DNA from: Diphasiastrum complanatum
Taxonomy: Eukaryota > Streptophyta > Lycopodiopsida > Lycopodiales > Lycopodiaceae
DNA length: 64,000 nt
Direction of reading: 5' to 3'
NCBI GenBank assembly: GCA_029204225.1
Contig: CM055111.1
Coordinates: 45,893,255-45,957,254, forward strand
Part shown: piece by piece, positions 11,992-23,943 of the stretch
Position numbering within the stretch: the first letter of the stretch is position 1
How the letters are laid out: every line of letters starts with the position of its first letter
Program-made: the position numbers and the translations under genes
The notes under the pieces: model-generated
The model's input: only the letters and a program-made list of their open reading frames with translations
Told to the model about the DNA's origin: nothing
Database searches by the model: none

Positions 11992-12802
11992 TTGCATGTT
12001 CAACGTGTTTCAACTACGACTTCCACACACCGATCCAATCTTGACCATGAACAGTTACCCGCAACAACATCCCCACCAACAAATTTTTTTTTGGGGGGGA
12101 GAGAGTGGATCTGCCTGGATCCACTGGAGCAGTTACGTTGCCTACAACAACGTCAACAAGATCGACAACCAAGGTCACAAGTCAAATATGAAAATGAAAA
12201 GGCTAAGAAGACAGATGGGTAATCCAAGGAGACTCAATCAGAAGAAGTACCTCAGTCACGATGAAGATCTTCAGAAAGGGAAAAACAAACATTGGAAAAT
12301 CAGTCTCTTTTGTCAACTGGCCTCTTGCCATACTCATGCGCCCATTCTCATGCCTATCGCCCACACCATCTACCATTGTTACCACCATCCTTCCTTCCAT
12401 CTGTTTGTTTATCATCAGTTTACTATTTTTCTGAGAAATCCCCAGTTTTGATAGTCTTACCGAAGCAACTGATAGATCATTGAAAATGTCTTGCGGAGAC
12501 TAACTGCCACCTACAATGGTTGATCAGCCAAACGAAGATCTAAGAAGCAGGCAAAACAGCCAGAACAAATAAAGAGAAAGATCTAAGAAGCTGAGGAGGA
12601 AAGGACAAAACTTAAGCAACAGATGAGCCAGATCAATCTTGATCAAAAGAAACTCTCCGGAGCAATGATAGTTGAATCCCCTCCTACGAAGTCAAAGAGA
12701 TCCAAAAGTAATGGATCAAAAGAAAGAGCTGTAGAAAAGAAAAAGAAAGATGAAGACAACTATGAACCTGCAAATAAAGTGAGCTCTTCACCCAGCAAGT
12801 AG
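11992..12802 (+). pseudogene. 3' ORF remnant of element A (charged, coiled-coil-like)
   Basis: Downstream of gag there is no pol. A Gln/His-rich stretch (11992-12250) is followed by a Lys/Glu-rich frame, 12539-12802. The latter reads SKKQAKQPEQIKRKI, then one stop, then EAEEERTKLKQQMSQINLDQ and a basic tail KSKRSKSNGSKERA, ending in TAG. The composition resembles the coiled-coil middle of the 3' ORFs in G1 and G2, but I cannot show homology by eye. It is interrupted by at least one stop and one frame change. A further unassigned open frame occurs at 12813-13181. Nothing else can be said of 11116-11990. Confidence 0.45.
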
Positions 12803-13418
12803 TGGTCAAAGCTTGACATTGCAAGGGTTCAAGGCTGTAACTGTAGAACTATCAGTTCCTTCATCCTTTCACCAAGCCTTCATCATGTTTTCTTACTGTT
12901 ATCAAACCGTCCATCTAAATCTATTCCTACCACCAGCTTTTGATGAATCTATCCCCTTGAGACTGATATTCAAAGTTTGTGCAACCTGTAGATCAAAGGT
13001 TTTCCTTGAGACTGGAACTTCAATTGAGAGAACCACCATGGAAATACCCAGAAGAAAATGGAGGATACAGACCTCCCAGAAGTTAGAATCTGCCAAGAAA
13101 CCAAAGATGAAACTGTCAATGGCATATACAAGTGACAAAACAAGGAGACACATAGAAAGCACTCGAGCATGCAAGTTGTGAAGTTGTTGAGAGCTCTCCA
13201 ATTTTGAGAATGTCAACCACCTATAGCAATAAGAAATTCTAATCCAATCGTGACAATTTGTGAAAGACAATTTTTGTGATAAAGACTGGCGACAATAAGC
13301 ACTTGGTTTTATGTAAGCACACGAGGATCTACGCTTTTTCAAGTGACAACCGAAGACGCCAATGCGAAAGTGGCGCGACATCATCCAATATGAGTTGCAG
13401 TGGATCTTGCAACACATT

Positions 13419-14484
13419 AGGAGTGGAATGATATTTGCTGATTTTGACGAATCCCCAAGGTACTCGAATAGAGCAACTCAAGAGCACCTCTCACCTTAGA
13501 TCGAGGAGGTCTCTGAGAAGACGAGACTAATGAAGACTGAGAGCCGAGTATGAGAGCCGAGAAATACTAGCTAGGAAAGATATGCAAGAACTGTGTAAGC
13601 CTCATGGTGAATCTCGGAAGATGGAATGACCATGTAGGAACTAGTATTTCTAGGCAAATGTAATAAATGCAAGTAGACCCCTCTTAAAGAAAGTAAGGTG
13701 AGCCACCTTTTGATGGTGACCTTTAGTGGAGAGCATTATTCCACTTGTAATTTGTGAAATGTGGAAATTTGAGCTTTTTGTGAATTGTATCAACTCCATG
13801 CTGAAATGAAAAGAGCCTTCATGAGTTTGGTGCAACCCTTGAGCTCCTTGATCATGCTTGTTTCTTGAGTGATGCATTTATGATCTTGTCATTCCCTCCT
13901 TTAGTGTGTGGTTGTGGACTGTAGAGTGGATTAGATTTGCTGCTTTTGTAGAGTGGATTAGCTTTCTTGCTTTCTTGTGGATTAATGTAGGAACCATCAT
14001 TCAGGTAAACTAAATAGGTTGGATCTGTGGTGTGATTCTTGCATATTCTTTGACAGTCCAGTTCTTGATGTTCTTGGGATGTCCAAGAATCAATAGACTG
14101 GTTGGTCTCTTGATTCTTGGACCTCTAATATGCTGTAGTTTAGTTCTTGTTTCTTGTTTATCAGTTATGCAAATGTAGCTCAGTTCAGTGTAGTGTAGAA
14201 TCTGATTTCAATCCGTTTTTAAAGTAGAAGTAGAACCTATAGAACGTTCATTTGGGCTGTACTCTGTTCTGTGAAAGAGTGTTCTAGGCTTGTATCTTTA
14301 TGTAGAATGTAAGTGCGTTCAAGAGTGATGACCTTGAGTAGTCCTCTGACAGGCAAGACAAAGAAACATACTACAACGACACTTTGTCCCTTCTGCCTGG
14401 GTTGGCATTGTTAAATCAAAAAGACAACAAGCATAAACGGTTCTTAAGAAGTGGCAAGAAAGAACCAGAGGAATTGTAGTAACA
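13419..14484 (+). repeat. Polypurine tract (13419-13431) and 3' LTR of element A
   Basis: AGGAGTGGAATGA precedes the LTR start (TATTTGCTGATTTTG; TG has mutated to TA). The LTR ends at 14484 with GTAGTAACA and is followed directly by the second GTGTG target duplication. Confidence 0.9.
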
Positions 14485-14489
14485 GTGTG

Positions 14490-15150
14490 AGAGGGTAGAG
14501 GAGGCCTTGAACAGCCTCTAAGGGCTTGAAATCCAAACCAACCAGTAAAAAAACAAAAAAAAACACACCAATCTGTATTTTGGAGGGAAAAAGAGCCAAA
14601 TTTTCATCAGATTTTGTTTTCTCCAAAACCAGTGAGAGTTAACCCTCGCACGACTAGCAGCAGTTCCAGGGTTCTGTCCTAGACTTGCATAGAAGCCTGC
14701 AAGAGTTAGTTCCAAGCAGCTTGCAAAAAAACAGAGAAAAACCTTAAAAAATTAAAAAAACCCTTGTAAAAATCCAAAAAAAATGCAAATCTTCACCAAA
14801 CTCTCGCAGAGCCCCATGAAGTTCCATCTCAGTGAGACCAGGACACAAAGAAGCTTGCGAGAGTTAGTTCACTGTCTAAGTGCCTGTGCGAGAGTTTCCA
14901 GTGGAAAAAAGATGGGAAAATACCAAAGAACTCTCGTAGACACTAAAATTTTCAGTTCTAGTGGGCAAGAACTCTCGTAAAGAATTCTAAAGTTCCATCT
15001 TAGTGAGACCAAGACACAGAAGAGTCTACGAGAGTTAATTTGATTCCAATGAGCAGAAAATTGGGTTTTAAGTGCTAAAGATTCACTAAATAGTGAAGAT
15101 CCAGCAAATCCATTCAGAGAGAACTCTCGCATACCACTCCAATCGATTCA
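14490..15150 (+). repeat. G1 leader with dispersed direct and inverted CTCTCGC motifs
   Basis: The motif AACTCTCGCA or its complement TGCGAGAGTT occurs about nine times (for example near 14637, 14801, 14848, 14888, 14930, 14970, 15027 and 15121) in both orientations, so the RNA could form several alternative hairpins. A GAAGTTCCATCTYAGTGAGACC block is also duplicated (14818 and 14990). The same motif family returns between integrase and the 3' ORF at 23290-23600. There is no coding potential before about 15090. Confidence 0.75.
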
Positions 15151-15429
15151 GTCTTGATAGCATCGTCATCATTAAATGCTTCCACTCTATCCATAGAACT
15201 GGTGCTGGAATAGATGACAAAATTACACAATCAGTAGATGGAACAGCTTACGGCGTAGTTTGGTCAAAAACGGAAAGCCTTACAAGGAGCTGTAACAGCA
15301 ACGCCAAATCTACCAGAATGAAACCAACTACAGTATCCCCGACGCAAAAATGTATGGTGTTCAGTATGCACACAAAACTATACAGCGAACGAGTGCCCGG
15401 TCCTAAAGCAAAATCTGAGACTGACCCAT

Positions 15430-15957
15430 AGATTTTGCCATTTGTGCAACACAACCTCGCAAGATACGACATTTTGCCCATTTAAACCCTGGATTGTCCA
15501 ACAGAAAAGGAGTCCTTATCAGACTTCTTATCCATATCATCAAGGGGCACCAAATGTGGCACCGAGGTACAACGCACCAAATAATCAACAGCGTATGGCC
15601 TTACCTGCACCACCGGGACCAGCCAATCAACAAGTGGCCCACGTAAACTTGACAGCAACAGAACCAGAGATGCCAGTACCACCTCAACCTAAGCAACAAC
15701 AATGGTATGGGTCGGATGAGCCATATATGGATCCTGCCATAAATGAATATATTGCAGCCTATGCAGCTTAAACTCAGCATCAAGGTGGAAGAAATTAGGA
15801 CTGCTACGGATGTGGCGAAGGACACAGAATTGTTGAATGTCCTTACAAGGGACAATATACAACTTTTTGCCGAGAATGCGGTTATGGACACTACTTCAAG
15901 AATTGTCCATTGAGACCTGGGACTAGTGCACCACTCAACTTCATTGCAATACAATGA
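15430..15957 (+). pseudogene. gag: Gag C-terminus of G1 (three zinc knuckles)
   Basis: Three knuckle-like motifs occur in one frame with two stops: CHLCNTTSQDTTFC (about 15443), CYGCGEGHRIVEC (about 15800) and CRECGYGHYFKNC (about 15870). A Pro/Gln-rich spacer lies between the first and second. The arrangement matches element A and G2. The capsid domain that should precede it is not recognisable in 15093-15430, so it is deleted or too decayed. An open frame at 15093-15431 has no gag signature. Confidence 0.8.
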
Positions 15958-16412
15958 GCAACAGTTCCATCAGGGATGCCATCGGAAAGGCAACATTTTC
16001 ATGCCCCTGTGTTAGCCGTTACGCGAACACATAAGAGAAAGGAAGTGGATCCCTCACCACCACCATCGGTCACTGATGACCAACCCTCAACTTCAGCGCC
16101 ATATCCGAATGTGAGGGAAGAAAGGAGACAGTACCAGAAGATATGACACTAGGTACAAAGAGCACAAGTGGAGGAAAAAGAGCAAGAAAAGGACAACCCT
16201 ATGGAACCTCCTGCTGATGACGAACGGGAACCACAAACGGGCTCACCATTGTGAACTGATCAGAATGATCTATAGCATCATCATGAACCACCTTTCCACG
16301 TGGTGGAGCCCGAGGAACCGCGCACTAAAAGGCTCACAAGCCTATTGGCGAGCCGTGTTAGTTTTTACCCCTCGAGGAATTACTACGGATTGCACCACAA
16401 GCTAAAAGCCTT

Positions 16413-17960
16413 TTGGCTGAATGGGCCAAAGCGGACGCAGAGCCAGTAGCGCCAGAGCCCATATACTATACAAGCTACGAAGAGACTAGTAACGTCCTTC
16501 ACATTGGAGCAGCATGGGAGAGTGAAGAACACAACATCACTCTGCCAATCAAACACAAGATATTTGAGGATGAGGCACCAGTAGTAGATGGAGGATCAGG
16601 TGTTAATTTGATATCCACTACTTTGTACCAAAAGTGGGGGATTGAAGCCAACAAGATTCGCCATCAAACTAGCATATCAATCCTGTGTAAAACCGAAGGG
16701 TGTGGTTGCCGATATCCTTGTAGAAATAGTAGGCATGCAGTTTGTGATCACCTTTGTAGTAATGGATATACCTGAATCTCCATCTGCATAAAGTGTTTTA
16801 CTAGGAAGACCATGGTTGAGGACTGCGCAAGTAGTACATAACTAGGGTATGGGGAAACTCACCTTTGAGAACAGAGAGCAGGTTGTAAAGGTTGATCCAA
16901 CCACATGGGCAGTGAAGCCACTTGCACCCAAGGCTGATGACGGATCATCCACGACAAATCACACGATAGATTTCCCAAGGCAAGCCAAGGGTGGTCACTA
17001 CGATTTAGAGATGGATGTCATGAGATGTACAGATGCATTAGCAACGATTGACTACCAAGCATGTCAATATGAATCAGATCCTGAATCCAGAACGTCTTCA
17101 CCCAAGTGTTACACCATGGACAAACCAATAACATTTGGAGTGAACATGATAAACATGGCATGGCTGTCAAGCAGAATTTATTGAAAACTCAGTGGACGAT
17201 AATTTAGTCCCTTGGAAACATGCTCTAACTTACAACAAGGAGACTGAGCTGACTGATGAGCAGGTCCTACAACACATGGACCCAGATCGTTATGGAATTA
17301 AGAAAGTACTAGCTCAACTACCGCAAAGATCTGCTAGTTTCAAGGATAGATCCACCAAGGGCACCTGCGAACAAGAAGAACCAGTTGAAGCAACGCTACA
17401 AGCAGGTGATTTGATGGAGTGATCTACCCGAAGAAGCTATAGCTACAATGGATATTGATATTTGCAACCATGAGGTGAATGTCACACCAGTTTCGAAGAA
17501 AGACAACAAGGATGAATCCACCGATATGACAAAAAGAGACAAAAAGAAGGTGTTGGATTTCTTGAAGTCAATCAGGATGGACTTTGATACAGCGTCATCC
17601 TCTTTTCAAATGACGAAAAATCAAAAGATGACCAGTCGAGCTAAGATCAATATGCTGAAGGAGGAATCTCAATGAGCACTAGTTCACGAGATGCCTAAGA
17701 CCTTCAAGAATTATACCTTGGATGACGTGGTAATTATGATGCCGCAAGCCCAGTGAGAATCTGATCAAAGTCAGGCACCAACGGAACAAGTCTTCGAAGG
17801 ACCTGCGCGAACGCAACCCATGAACCTTGTCGAGCCAAGTGAAGAAGAAAAGATCATATCGTGGGAGAGCAGTTAATGCCCACACAATTCAAAAGATTAT
17901 GATCATTGTTGGTGGAGTACAAAGATTTTTTTGCTTGGAATTACAGTGATCTGTAGGGCA
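16413..17960 (+). pseudogene. Aspartic protease and protease-RT spacer of G1
   Basis: The frame starting at 16413 has VVDGGSGVNLIS (about 16590), the active-site region of plant gypsy proteases with Asp-Gly-Gly in place of Asp-Ser/Thr-Gly. It leads after frame changes into open stretches at 16849-17184, 17192-17422 and 17448-17675. These are the usual poorly conserved spacer between protease and RT; one contains KVLAQLPQRSASF. The presence of Pro upstream and RT downstream fixes the element as a canonical gypsy. Confidence 0.75.
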
Positions 17961-19182
17961 TTCCACCAACAGTAGTCCAACACACCATATCCTTGGTGGA
18001 TGGAGCAGTTCCCAAGGTGAGTCATTACTACCGCTGCAACTCGAACTACACGAAGCTGATCAAGCACACTGAATGGGTATCGTCAATAGTTATAGTACCC
18101 AAGAAGAATGGCAAAATGCGGATCTGTGTGAATTTGAAGGCATGGAAAGCAGTCACCAAAAAAGATCATTTTTTTTGCCCTTTATGGAAAGTGTCCTTGA
18201 CAGAGTAGTTGGAGCCGAAGCCTATAGTTTTTTGGACGGCTTTAGCGGTTACAACCAAGTGAAGATAGCACGCCAAGACCAGCATAAGAAAACATTTGCC
18301 ATGAAATGGGGAACCTATGCCTATAAGGTGATGCCATTCGGACTACGCAATGCCCCAAGCACTTTCTAGCGAGTCATGCAGACGGCATTCAAAGAGTATT
18401 TGCATAAATTTGGACGATCTATGTGTGCATGGACCAAACTATGAACACTTATCCAATCTGGAGAAGGTGCTACAAAAATGCCTCGAATTCCAGATCTTCT
18501 TGAATCCAGAAAAATGCCAATTTTGGGTTACACATGGCTGATTCTCGGCCATATAGTATCTAGACAAGGGATCGCCACAGACTTATCGAAAATCAAGATC
18601 ATTGTTGATCTACCACCACCAGGAACAATCCGTTAGGTCTACATCTTTACCGGTCATGCTAACTATTACAGGATCTTTATTCTAGATTTTGCGAAGTTAG
18701 CACGGCCAATTTACAAGCTCACAATGGATCCACACTAGAATGAGGAAGCCCTAAAGGCTTTCCAAAAACTTAAAGATGCATTGGTTTCAGAACCAATCCT
18801 ACGTCCGTCCAATTTTGCAAGCCGACAGCTCAGTGATACAGAAATGAATTATTCAACCACAGAGAGAGAAGCACTGGCAATGATATATGCGGTTAAGAAG
18901 TTTCGGCACTACTTGATGGCCACACACTTTGTTTTTTATACAGACCATCAACCCTTGCTCTATCTCGTTAACAAAACCTGCAACATAGGGAGAATCACTC
19001 GATGGCTACTTCTGTTGTTAGAGTTTGATTTTTGGATAGTAGTTCGCAAGGAAAAACAACACTACATGGTAGATCATGTGTCGCGTATCAAAGGGAAGGA
19101 GGTTGCACTCCAACCCGACGATGAGCTGCCCGATGCTGCCTTATTTTACGTAGACACAGTTCGGAGTGGGCTGCCGACATAG
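17961..19182 (+). pseudogene. RT and RNase H of G1
   Basis: RT finger: WVSSIVIVPKKNGKMRICVN (about 18077). Palm: YSFLDGFSGYNQVKIA (about 18223) and KVMPFGLRNAPSTF, followed by a TAG at 18367 where Gln is expected. The catalytic triplet is INLDDLCVHG near 18410. RNase H: LSDTEMNYSTTEREALAMIY (18826-18885) and FYTDHQPLLYLVN. Frame changes lie near 18150, 18370 and 18560. The catalytic LDD and the RNase H acidic residues are still visible, but the reading frame is broken. Confidence 0.9.
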
Positions 19183-19352
19183 TTGAATATCTAATGAGGG
19201 ACCAACCAGATAAATCACTACCAAAGGCGGATTAGTGAAAATTGATCTTGAAAGGTAGACCTTATCAGCTGATTGCCAGCCAATTGTACTGAAGATGACC
19301 ATATGGGATTCTTCGGCGGTGTATTCTTCCTCATGAGGCCACCCAGATCATT

Positions 19353-20144
19353 TTGCTTTCACATGAAGGCATGGGTGGAGGCCATTTTGCATCGAACATT
19401 ACAGTTTGCAAGATACTGCAATCAGGATGCTGGTGGCCAACGATTCATAAGGATACGAAGGAATACCTGAGGAAGTGCGATGTGTGCCAAAGGGCAAGGA
19501 GACCAACGAGATTGAATTATGACCTTCTGCACCCGGTCTTAGCCCAAGCACCATTTGAAAAGTGGAGATATGATTACATTGGCCGAATTCACCCTGCAAC
19601 AAGAAGTACCCAAGCTCAATACATAATTGTGACCACCAACTACCTCACCAAGTGGATTGAAGCCAAGCCAGTAAGAGTAGCTGATGCTAGGACCATTGCC
19701 AAATTTCTCTATAAAAATATCATTGTGCGCTTTGGGTGCCCGGTGGAGATAGTCAATGATCGCGAGAGTCATTTCATCAATGAGACCATCAAGGTCCTGT
19801 TGGAGGAATTCTTCATGATCTATAGAACCAATACGCCTTATTATCCTCGCGGTAATGGGCAAGCAGAATCATCCAATAAGATCCTGTGTAGCATACTCAC
19901 GAAAATAGTTGAAGCTAGCAGATCGGATTGGGAACACAAGTTGCATGCTACTCTGTGGAAATTCAGGACAATATATGAGGGAAGCATTGATTAAACACCA
20001 TTCCAATTGGTATATGGTCAGGATGTTGTAATGCCAGTAGAGTTTTTAGTCCCTTCATTAAGGATTGCCACAACGCAACGCCTTGATGAATTCAGATCTC
20101 TACAATTACGCCACGAAGCTTTTTGAATGCTTACTAGTTGTACA
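19353..20144 (+). pseudogene. Integrase of G1, N-terminal and core part
   Basis: The HHCC zinc domain reads HEGMGGGHFASNITV...WWPTIHKDTKEYLRKCDVCQ (19358-19490). The core keeps all three acidic residues: KWRYDYIG (about 19570), VNDRESHF (about 19755) and GNGQAESSNK (about 19855). A TAA follows at 19992 and the frame then continues TPFQLVYGQDVVMPVEF to about 20130. It is split at 20144/22527 by copia C4. Confidence 0.9.
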
Positions 20145-22526
20145 TGAAAAATTTTCCAGAATTCACATGTGTGGGGAATGTCCACAAGAGTGACTGATCT
20201 TAATTAAGCTTTGTGATTGGCACTATAACCTGATTCTAGATTGATCGACAAAATCTAGTTCAGAAGAAATGGCTAATCCACAATCTAGCATGCTAATCAA
20301 CAGAATATAATAGCAATGAATCAAAGAATGAATAAAAATACAAGATTTCAATGTATGAGCATTAGCCTCAACACGAGTTAGAGAGAGAGAGCTAGAGAGA
20401 TAACAAGCAATATTTGTTTAGATCCAAAATGACATGAGATAGCTACAAAACTTTGGTTCTTCATCATTGATTGTGTGGAGAGCTACACATATTTATGGAG
20501 ATTGAGGTAGCTCGAGGTAGAATCATATCTATCCATTCCAAAATGACATCTATCTTGACATCTAGAGTCTATGTGACATTTGTCACTTGTCATGCATGAA
20601 ATTCTATCAACTTTTTACAAGTGTACTAGTTCTAACTAGAAATGTCCAAATCATCATGTATGTGTCCATTAAACTTTGTGCATGCCTTGTATGTCACTAT
20701 GGATCACTTACAATTAATGCATGTGACTTGCCACGAGTTTCTACAAGCATAATCATGCTAATTCTATGTCTACAAACTATATGCAAGTTGCATTTATCAA
20801 ACTAGATAATACATAACCATGTAGCTCAAGTTCTATGTAGGCCAAACTTGGCATTTTTCATTAGTGAGCTACATACTTGCATGGTACAACATTTGTAACA
20901 AGCCAAGAAATCAATATGGATTGTTTTTCAATTTTAACACTCCTCCTAAAAATGATCTATATTGATTTGAACATGGACCTTGGTATAACTCCAAGGTTGG
21001 CTCTATGCTTGTTGAAGGAACTTTTGCTCAAAGGTTTGGTGAGCATATCTGCAATGCAAGATGATGTGTCGATGTGCTCCAAATTGATTTCACCTCCAAT
21101 GAGCTTCTCTCTCACGAAGTGATGTGCAACTTCGATATGCTTGCTCCTTGCATGGAATATTGGGTTGTTGGCAAGGGCTTGAGCTAAAATGTTGTCACAC
21201 ATGATCATAGGTATATTTTCTTCCATGATTATCTTTAGCTCCACTAGTAACCTCTTGATCCAAAGCACTTCCTTTGTTGTTGTAGTGAGCGCCTTGTACT
21301 TAGCTTCACATGATGAGAGTGATACATTATCTTGCTTTTTGGAAAGCCAAGATATCAAGTTTCCTCCAAGATATATGACATAAGCACTGAGCTTATAACT
21401 CTTGCTAGACACATCAGATTGATTTGATTTCAATTTTTATGGAGAGTACAGATCAAATGCTTTCCATCAAGCTATAAGACTGCTATCTTTGGATCTATAA
21501 GTAAGGAGAACAAAGGGACTGAAAAACTCTGATTTTCACACGTGCGGAATTCCAGAATTCCGTACTTCCTCAATTCAGGTCTAAAAATTTAGTTCAAGTC
21601 TAATTTGATCCAAATACACTTCAGAGAAAGGTTAGAAAAAGTGCAAAACTACTTTTTTGTTCGATTTAGCTCTCAGTTTCTTGTATAATTAGAGTTGTTA
21701 GCATGCCAAGCTTAATGTGTCTCTGATACCATGACATAATCTCCAGAATTCACACATGTGAGGAATGTCCACAAGAGTGACTGACCTTAATTAAGCTTTG
21801 TGATTGGCACTATAACCTGATTCTAGATTGATCAACAAAATCTAGTTTAGAAGAAATGGCTAATCCACAATCTAGCATGCTAATCAACAGAATATAATAG
21901 CAATGAATCAAAGAATGAATAAAAATACAAGATTTCAATGTATGAGCATTAGTCTCAACACGAGTTAGAGAGAGAGAGCTAGAGAGATAACAAGCAATAT
22001 TTGTTTAGATCCAAAATGGCATGAGATAGTTACAAAACTTTGGTTCTTCATCATTGATTGTGTGGAGAGCTACACATATTTATGGAGATTGAGGTAGCTC
22101 GAGGTAGAACCATATCTATCCATTCCAAAATGACATCTAAAGTGACATCTAGAGTCTATGTGACATTTGTCACTTGTCATGCATGAAATTCTACCAACTT
22201 TTTACAAGTGTACTAGTTCTAACTAGAAATGTCCAAATCATCATGTATGTGTAAATTAAACTTTGTGCATGCCTTGCATGTCACTATGGATCACTTACAA
22301 TTAATGCATGTGAGTTGCCACGAGTTTCTACAAGCATAATCATGCTAATTCTATGTCTACAAACTATATGAAAGTTGCATTTATCAAACTAGATAATACA
22401 TAACCATGTAGCTCGAGTTCTATGTAGGCCAAACTTGGCATTTTGCATTAATGAGCTACATACTTGCATGGTACAACATTTGTAGCAAGCCAAAATATCA
22501 ATATGGATTGTTTTTCAATTTTAATA
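20145..22526 (-). mobile_element. Internally deleted copia C4 with near-identical LTRs
   Basis: Two direct repeats of exactly 795 bp (20145-20939 and 21732-22526) flank 792 bp. The inner side of the right LTR has TGGTATCAGAGACAC on the minus strand (21717-21731), the initiator-Met primer site. The inner side of the left LTR has the polypurine tract AGGAGGAG (minus, 20940-20950). Flanks are GTACA (20140-20144) and GGACA (22527-22531), a 5-bp target duplication with one change. Only an RNase H end remains inside. Few LTR differences mean a young insertion in G1 integrase. Confidence 0.93.
20957..21433 (-). pseudogene. Copia RNase H fragment in C4
   Basis: On the minus strand it reads GGNLISWLSKKQDNVSLSSCEAKYKAL, ARSKHIEVAHHFVREKL and ADMLTKPLSKSSFNKH, the RNase H core and the classical C-terminal tail of copia pol. 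It is open for 158 codons up to the polypurine tract. RT, integrase, protease and gag are absent; the 5' side abuts the leader (about 21434-21716), so one large internal deletion removed them. Confidence 0.92.
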
Positions 22527-22790
22527 GGACATGCATTGACACCTAAAAAGGAAAGACGCAAAGCATGGCATGATCGCAAGTTAAAAAAGAAAGATCTTTG
22601 ATCTGGAGATCTAGTCGTGATGTATAAAATCAAGGCGATAAGGGAAAATTAAAATTCATAGACAAAGGTCCTTATCAGATCAAAAAAATTCTTAATTATA
22701 GAGCCGTGAATCTGGAGAAGCTAGATGGGATACCTTTCGACACACCCATCAACGGTAGCTGGTTGCACAAATATTGGCCACCCTAGTGAG
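22527..22790 (+). pseudogene. Integrase C-terminus of G1
   Basis: In mixed frames it reads KAWHDRKLKKKDL, SGDLVVMYKIK, KGPYQIKKILNYRAVNLEKL and INGSWLHKYW. This is the C-terminal integrase region of plant gypsy elements, ending in the usual GSWLKKYF-like motif. A TGA replaces an expected CGA (Arg) before SGDL. It resumes the coding sequence cut at 20144. Confidence 0.85.
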
Positions 22791-23943
22791 ACAGATCTAG
22801 GTTGGTGGTGGCAGTTTACGAAAAGCTCATCTGCAAGGCCATCACCACTAGATCTAGGAATATTAAGATAGTCAAGATAAATTCAGCCAGATCTAGCGAG
22901 ATCAGAGAAGATCCAACAAGATCCAAGAGAGATCCAGATCCAGATAGGACCAAGAGAAAAGTAGATCATCAGATTACACCAATAAGGCCCCAAATTTGCA
23001 GATTAGAGACCTCGATCTCAGTAACCATGGCAAAATAAGGGCAAAATTCACCAAAACTAATGGATCTGCTACCAAATATCTATCAAAACTTTTTAAGAGT
23101 TACTAACAATCGAATCTAACATGGATGTAATAGATTACCAGTTTGCAAAAGTTAAAAATTAGAGAATCTCAAGATCTCATCAAAAAACATTCTAAAAGAT
23201 TTCTTTTTTCATGGTTTTTGGAGATCCCCTGGGAAATAGCTCTTGAAACTTGGATAGTCACTAGATCTGACCCAGATGCATCTATGAAAATCTCTGCGAG
23301 AGTTACTGATGAAAAAAACATCATTGTTTAATGTATGCGAGGGTTCCAAGAAGCAGAATATTCAGAAGCTTCGTAGAGCATCAAGATCATCAAACCAACC
23401 TTTGCAAAGGGCATAAATGGAATCAGAGCATTGAGATTAGCTTGTCTATATGGTTTGATCTTGAAGATCCTACCACAAGGGCAAGTTGTACAAGCATTCA
23501 CTTCCTACAAGGATTGAACCCTCGCAGACCGTCTGAACCCTCGTAGAACCTTCGCAGGGTAGTCAAATCACCTTTTGAACTCTCGCAGACTTCTCTAAGG
23601 TCTTAGAATTTTGTGAAGAAGGTCTTTGCCAAAATTTGGGTGGAATTGAGCAAGGAAAAGTGGATTTTAACTAATATGCACTCTAAATTCCGATATATAA
23701 GGGCTGAATTCGAGTCATTTGTCACCTTTCCTAGCGGAGCTCTGCTCAAATTTCGACCAAATTTTCCAAGTTCTCCAAATGTGACCAAACTTTATACAAG
23801 CCATCATTTGCACACTCTAAACCCAGATCCGCACTCTGAACTGCTGTTACTACCATCCAACTCTTGTTATCCACTATTTTCATCACTTTTTATCTTTTTC
23901 ACTGTTTTTCCTACTTTTTTGTACTTTAACTATCACTGCTAAC
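22791..23943 (+). other. Spacer between pol and 3' ORF of G1
   Basis: About 1.15 kb without a convincing gene. It contains many GATC/AGATC-rich words (22840-22960). Between 23290 and 23600 there is a second cluster of the leader motif (CTGCGAGAGTTAC, GAACCCTCGCAGACC, GAACTCTCGCAGAC). It may hold a promoter or splice acceptor for the downstream ORF; I see no proof. Confidence 0.5.

Larger units (their letters stand above)
6276..14484 (+). mobile_element. Element A: complete non-autonomous gag-only LTR retrotransposon (TR-GAG-like)
   Basis: Two direct LTRs (6276-7389 and 13432-14484) enclose a primer site, a 2.4-kb repeat-rich leader, a gag ORF, a coiled-coil 3' ORF and a polypurine tract. The 5-bp target duplication GTGTG is intact at 6271-6275 and 14485-14489. 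No protease, RT, RNase H or integrase is visible between gag (ending near 11100) and the 3' LTR. The element is 8.2 kb, so it must rely on enzymes of a partner. It is inserted in the leader of G1. Its gag resembles that of G2 and the gypsy class generally (retrotrans_gag type with CCHC knuckles). Published TR-GAG elements are the closest described category. Confidence 0.92.
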
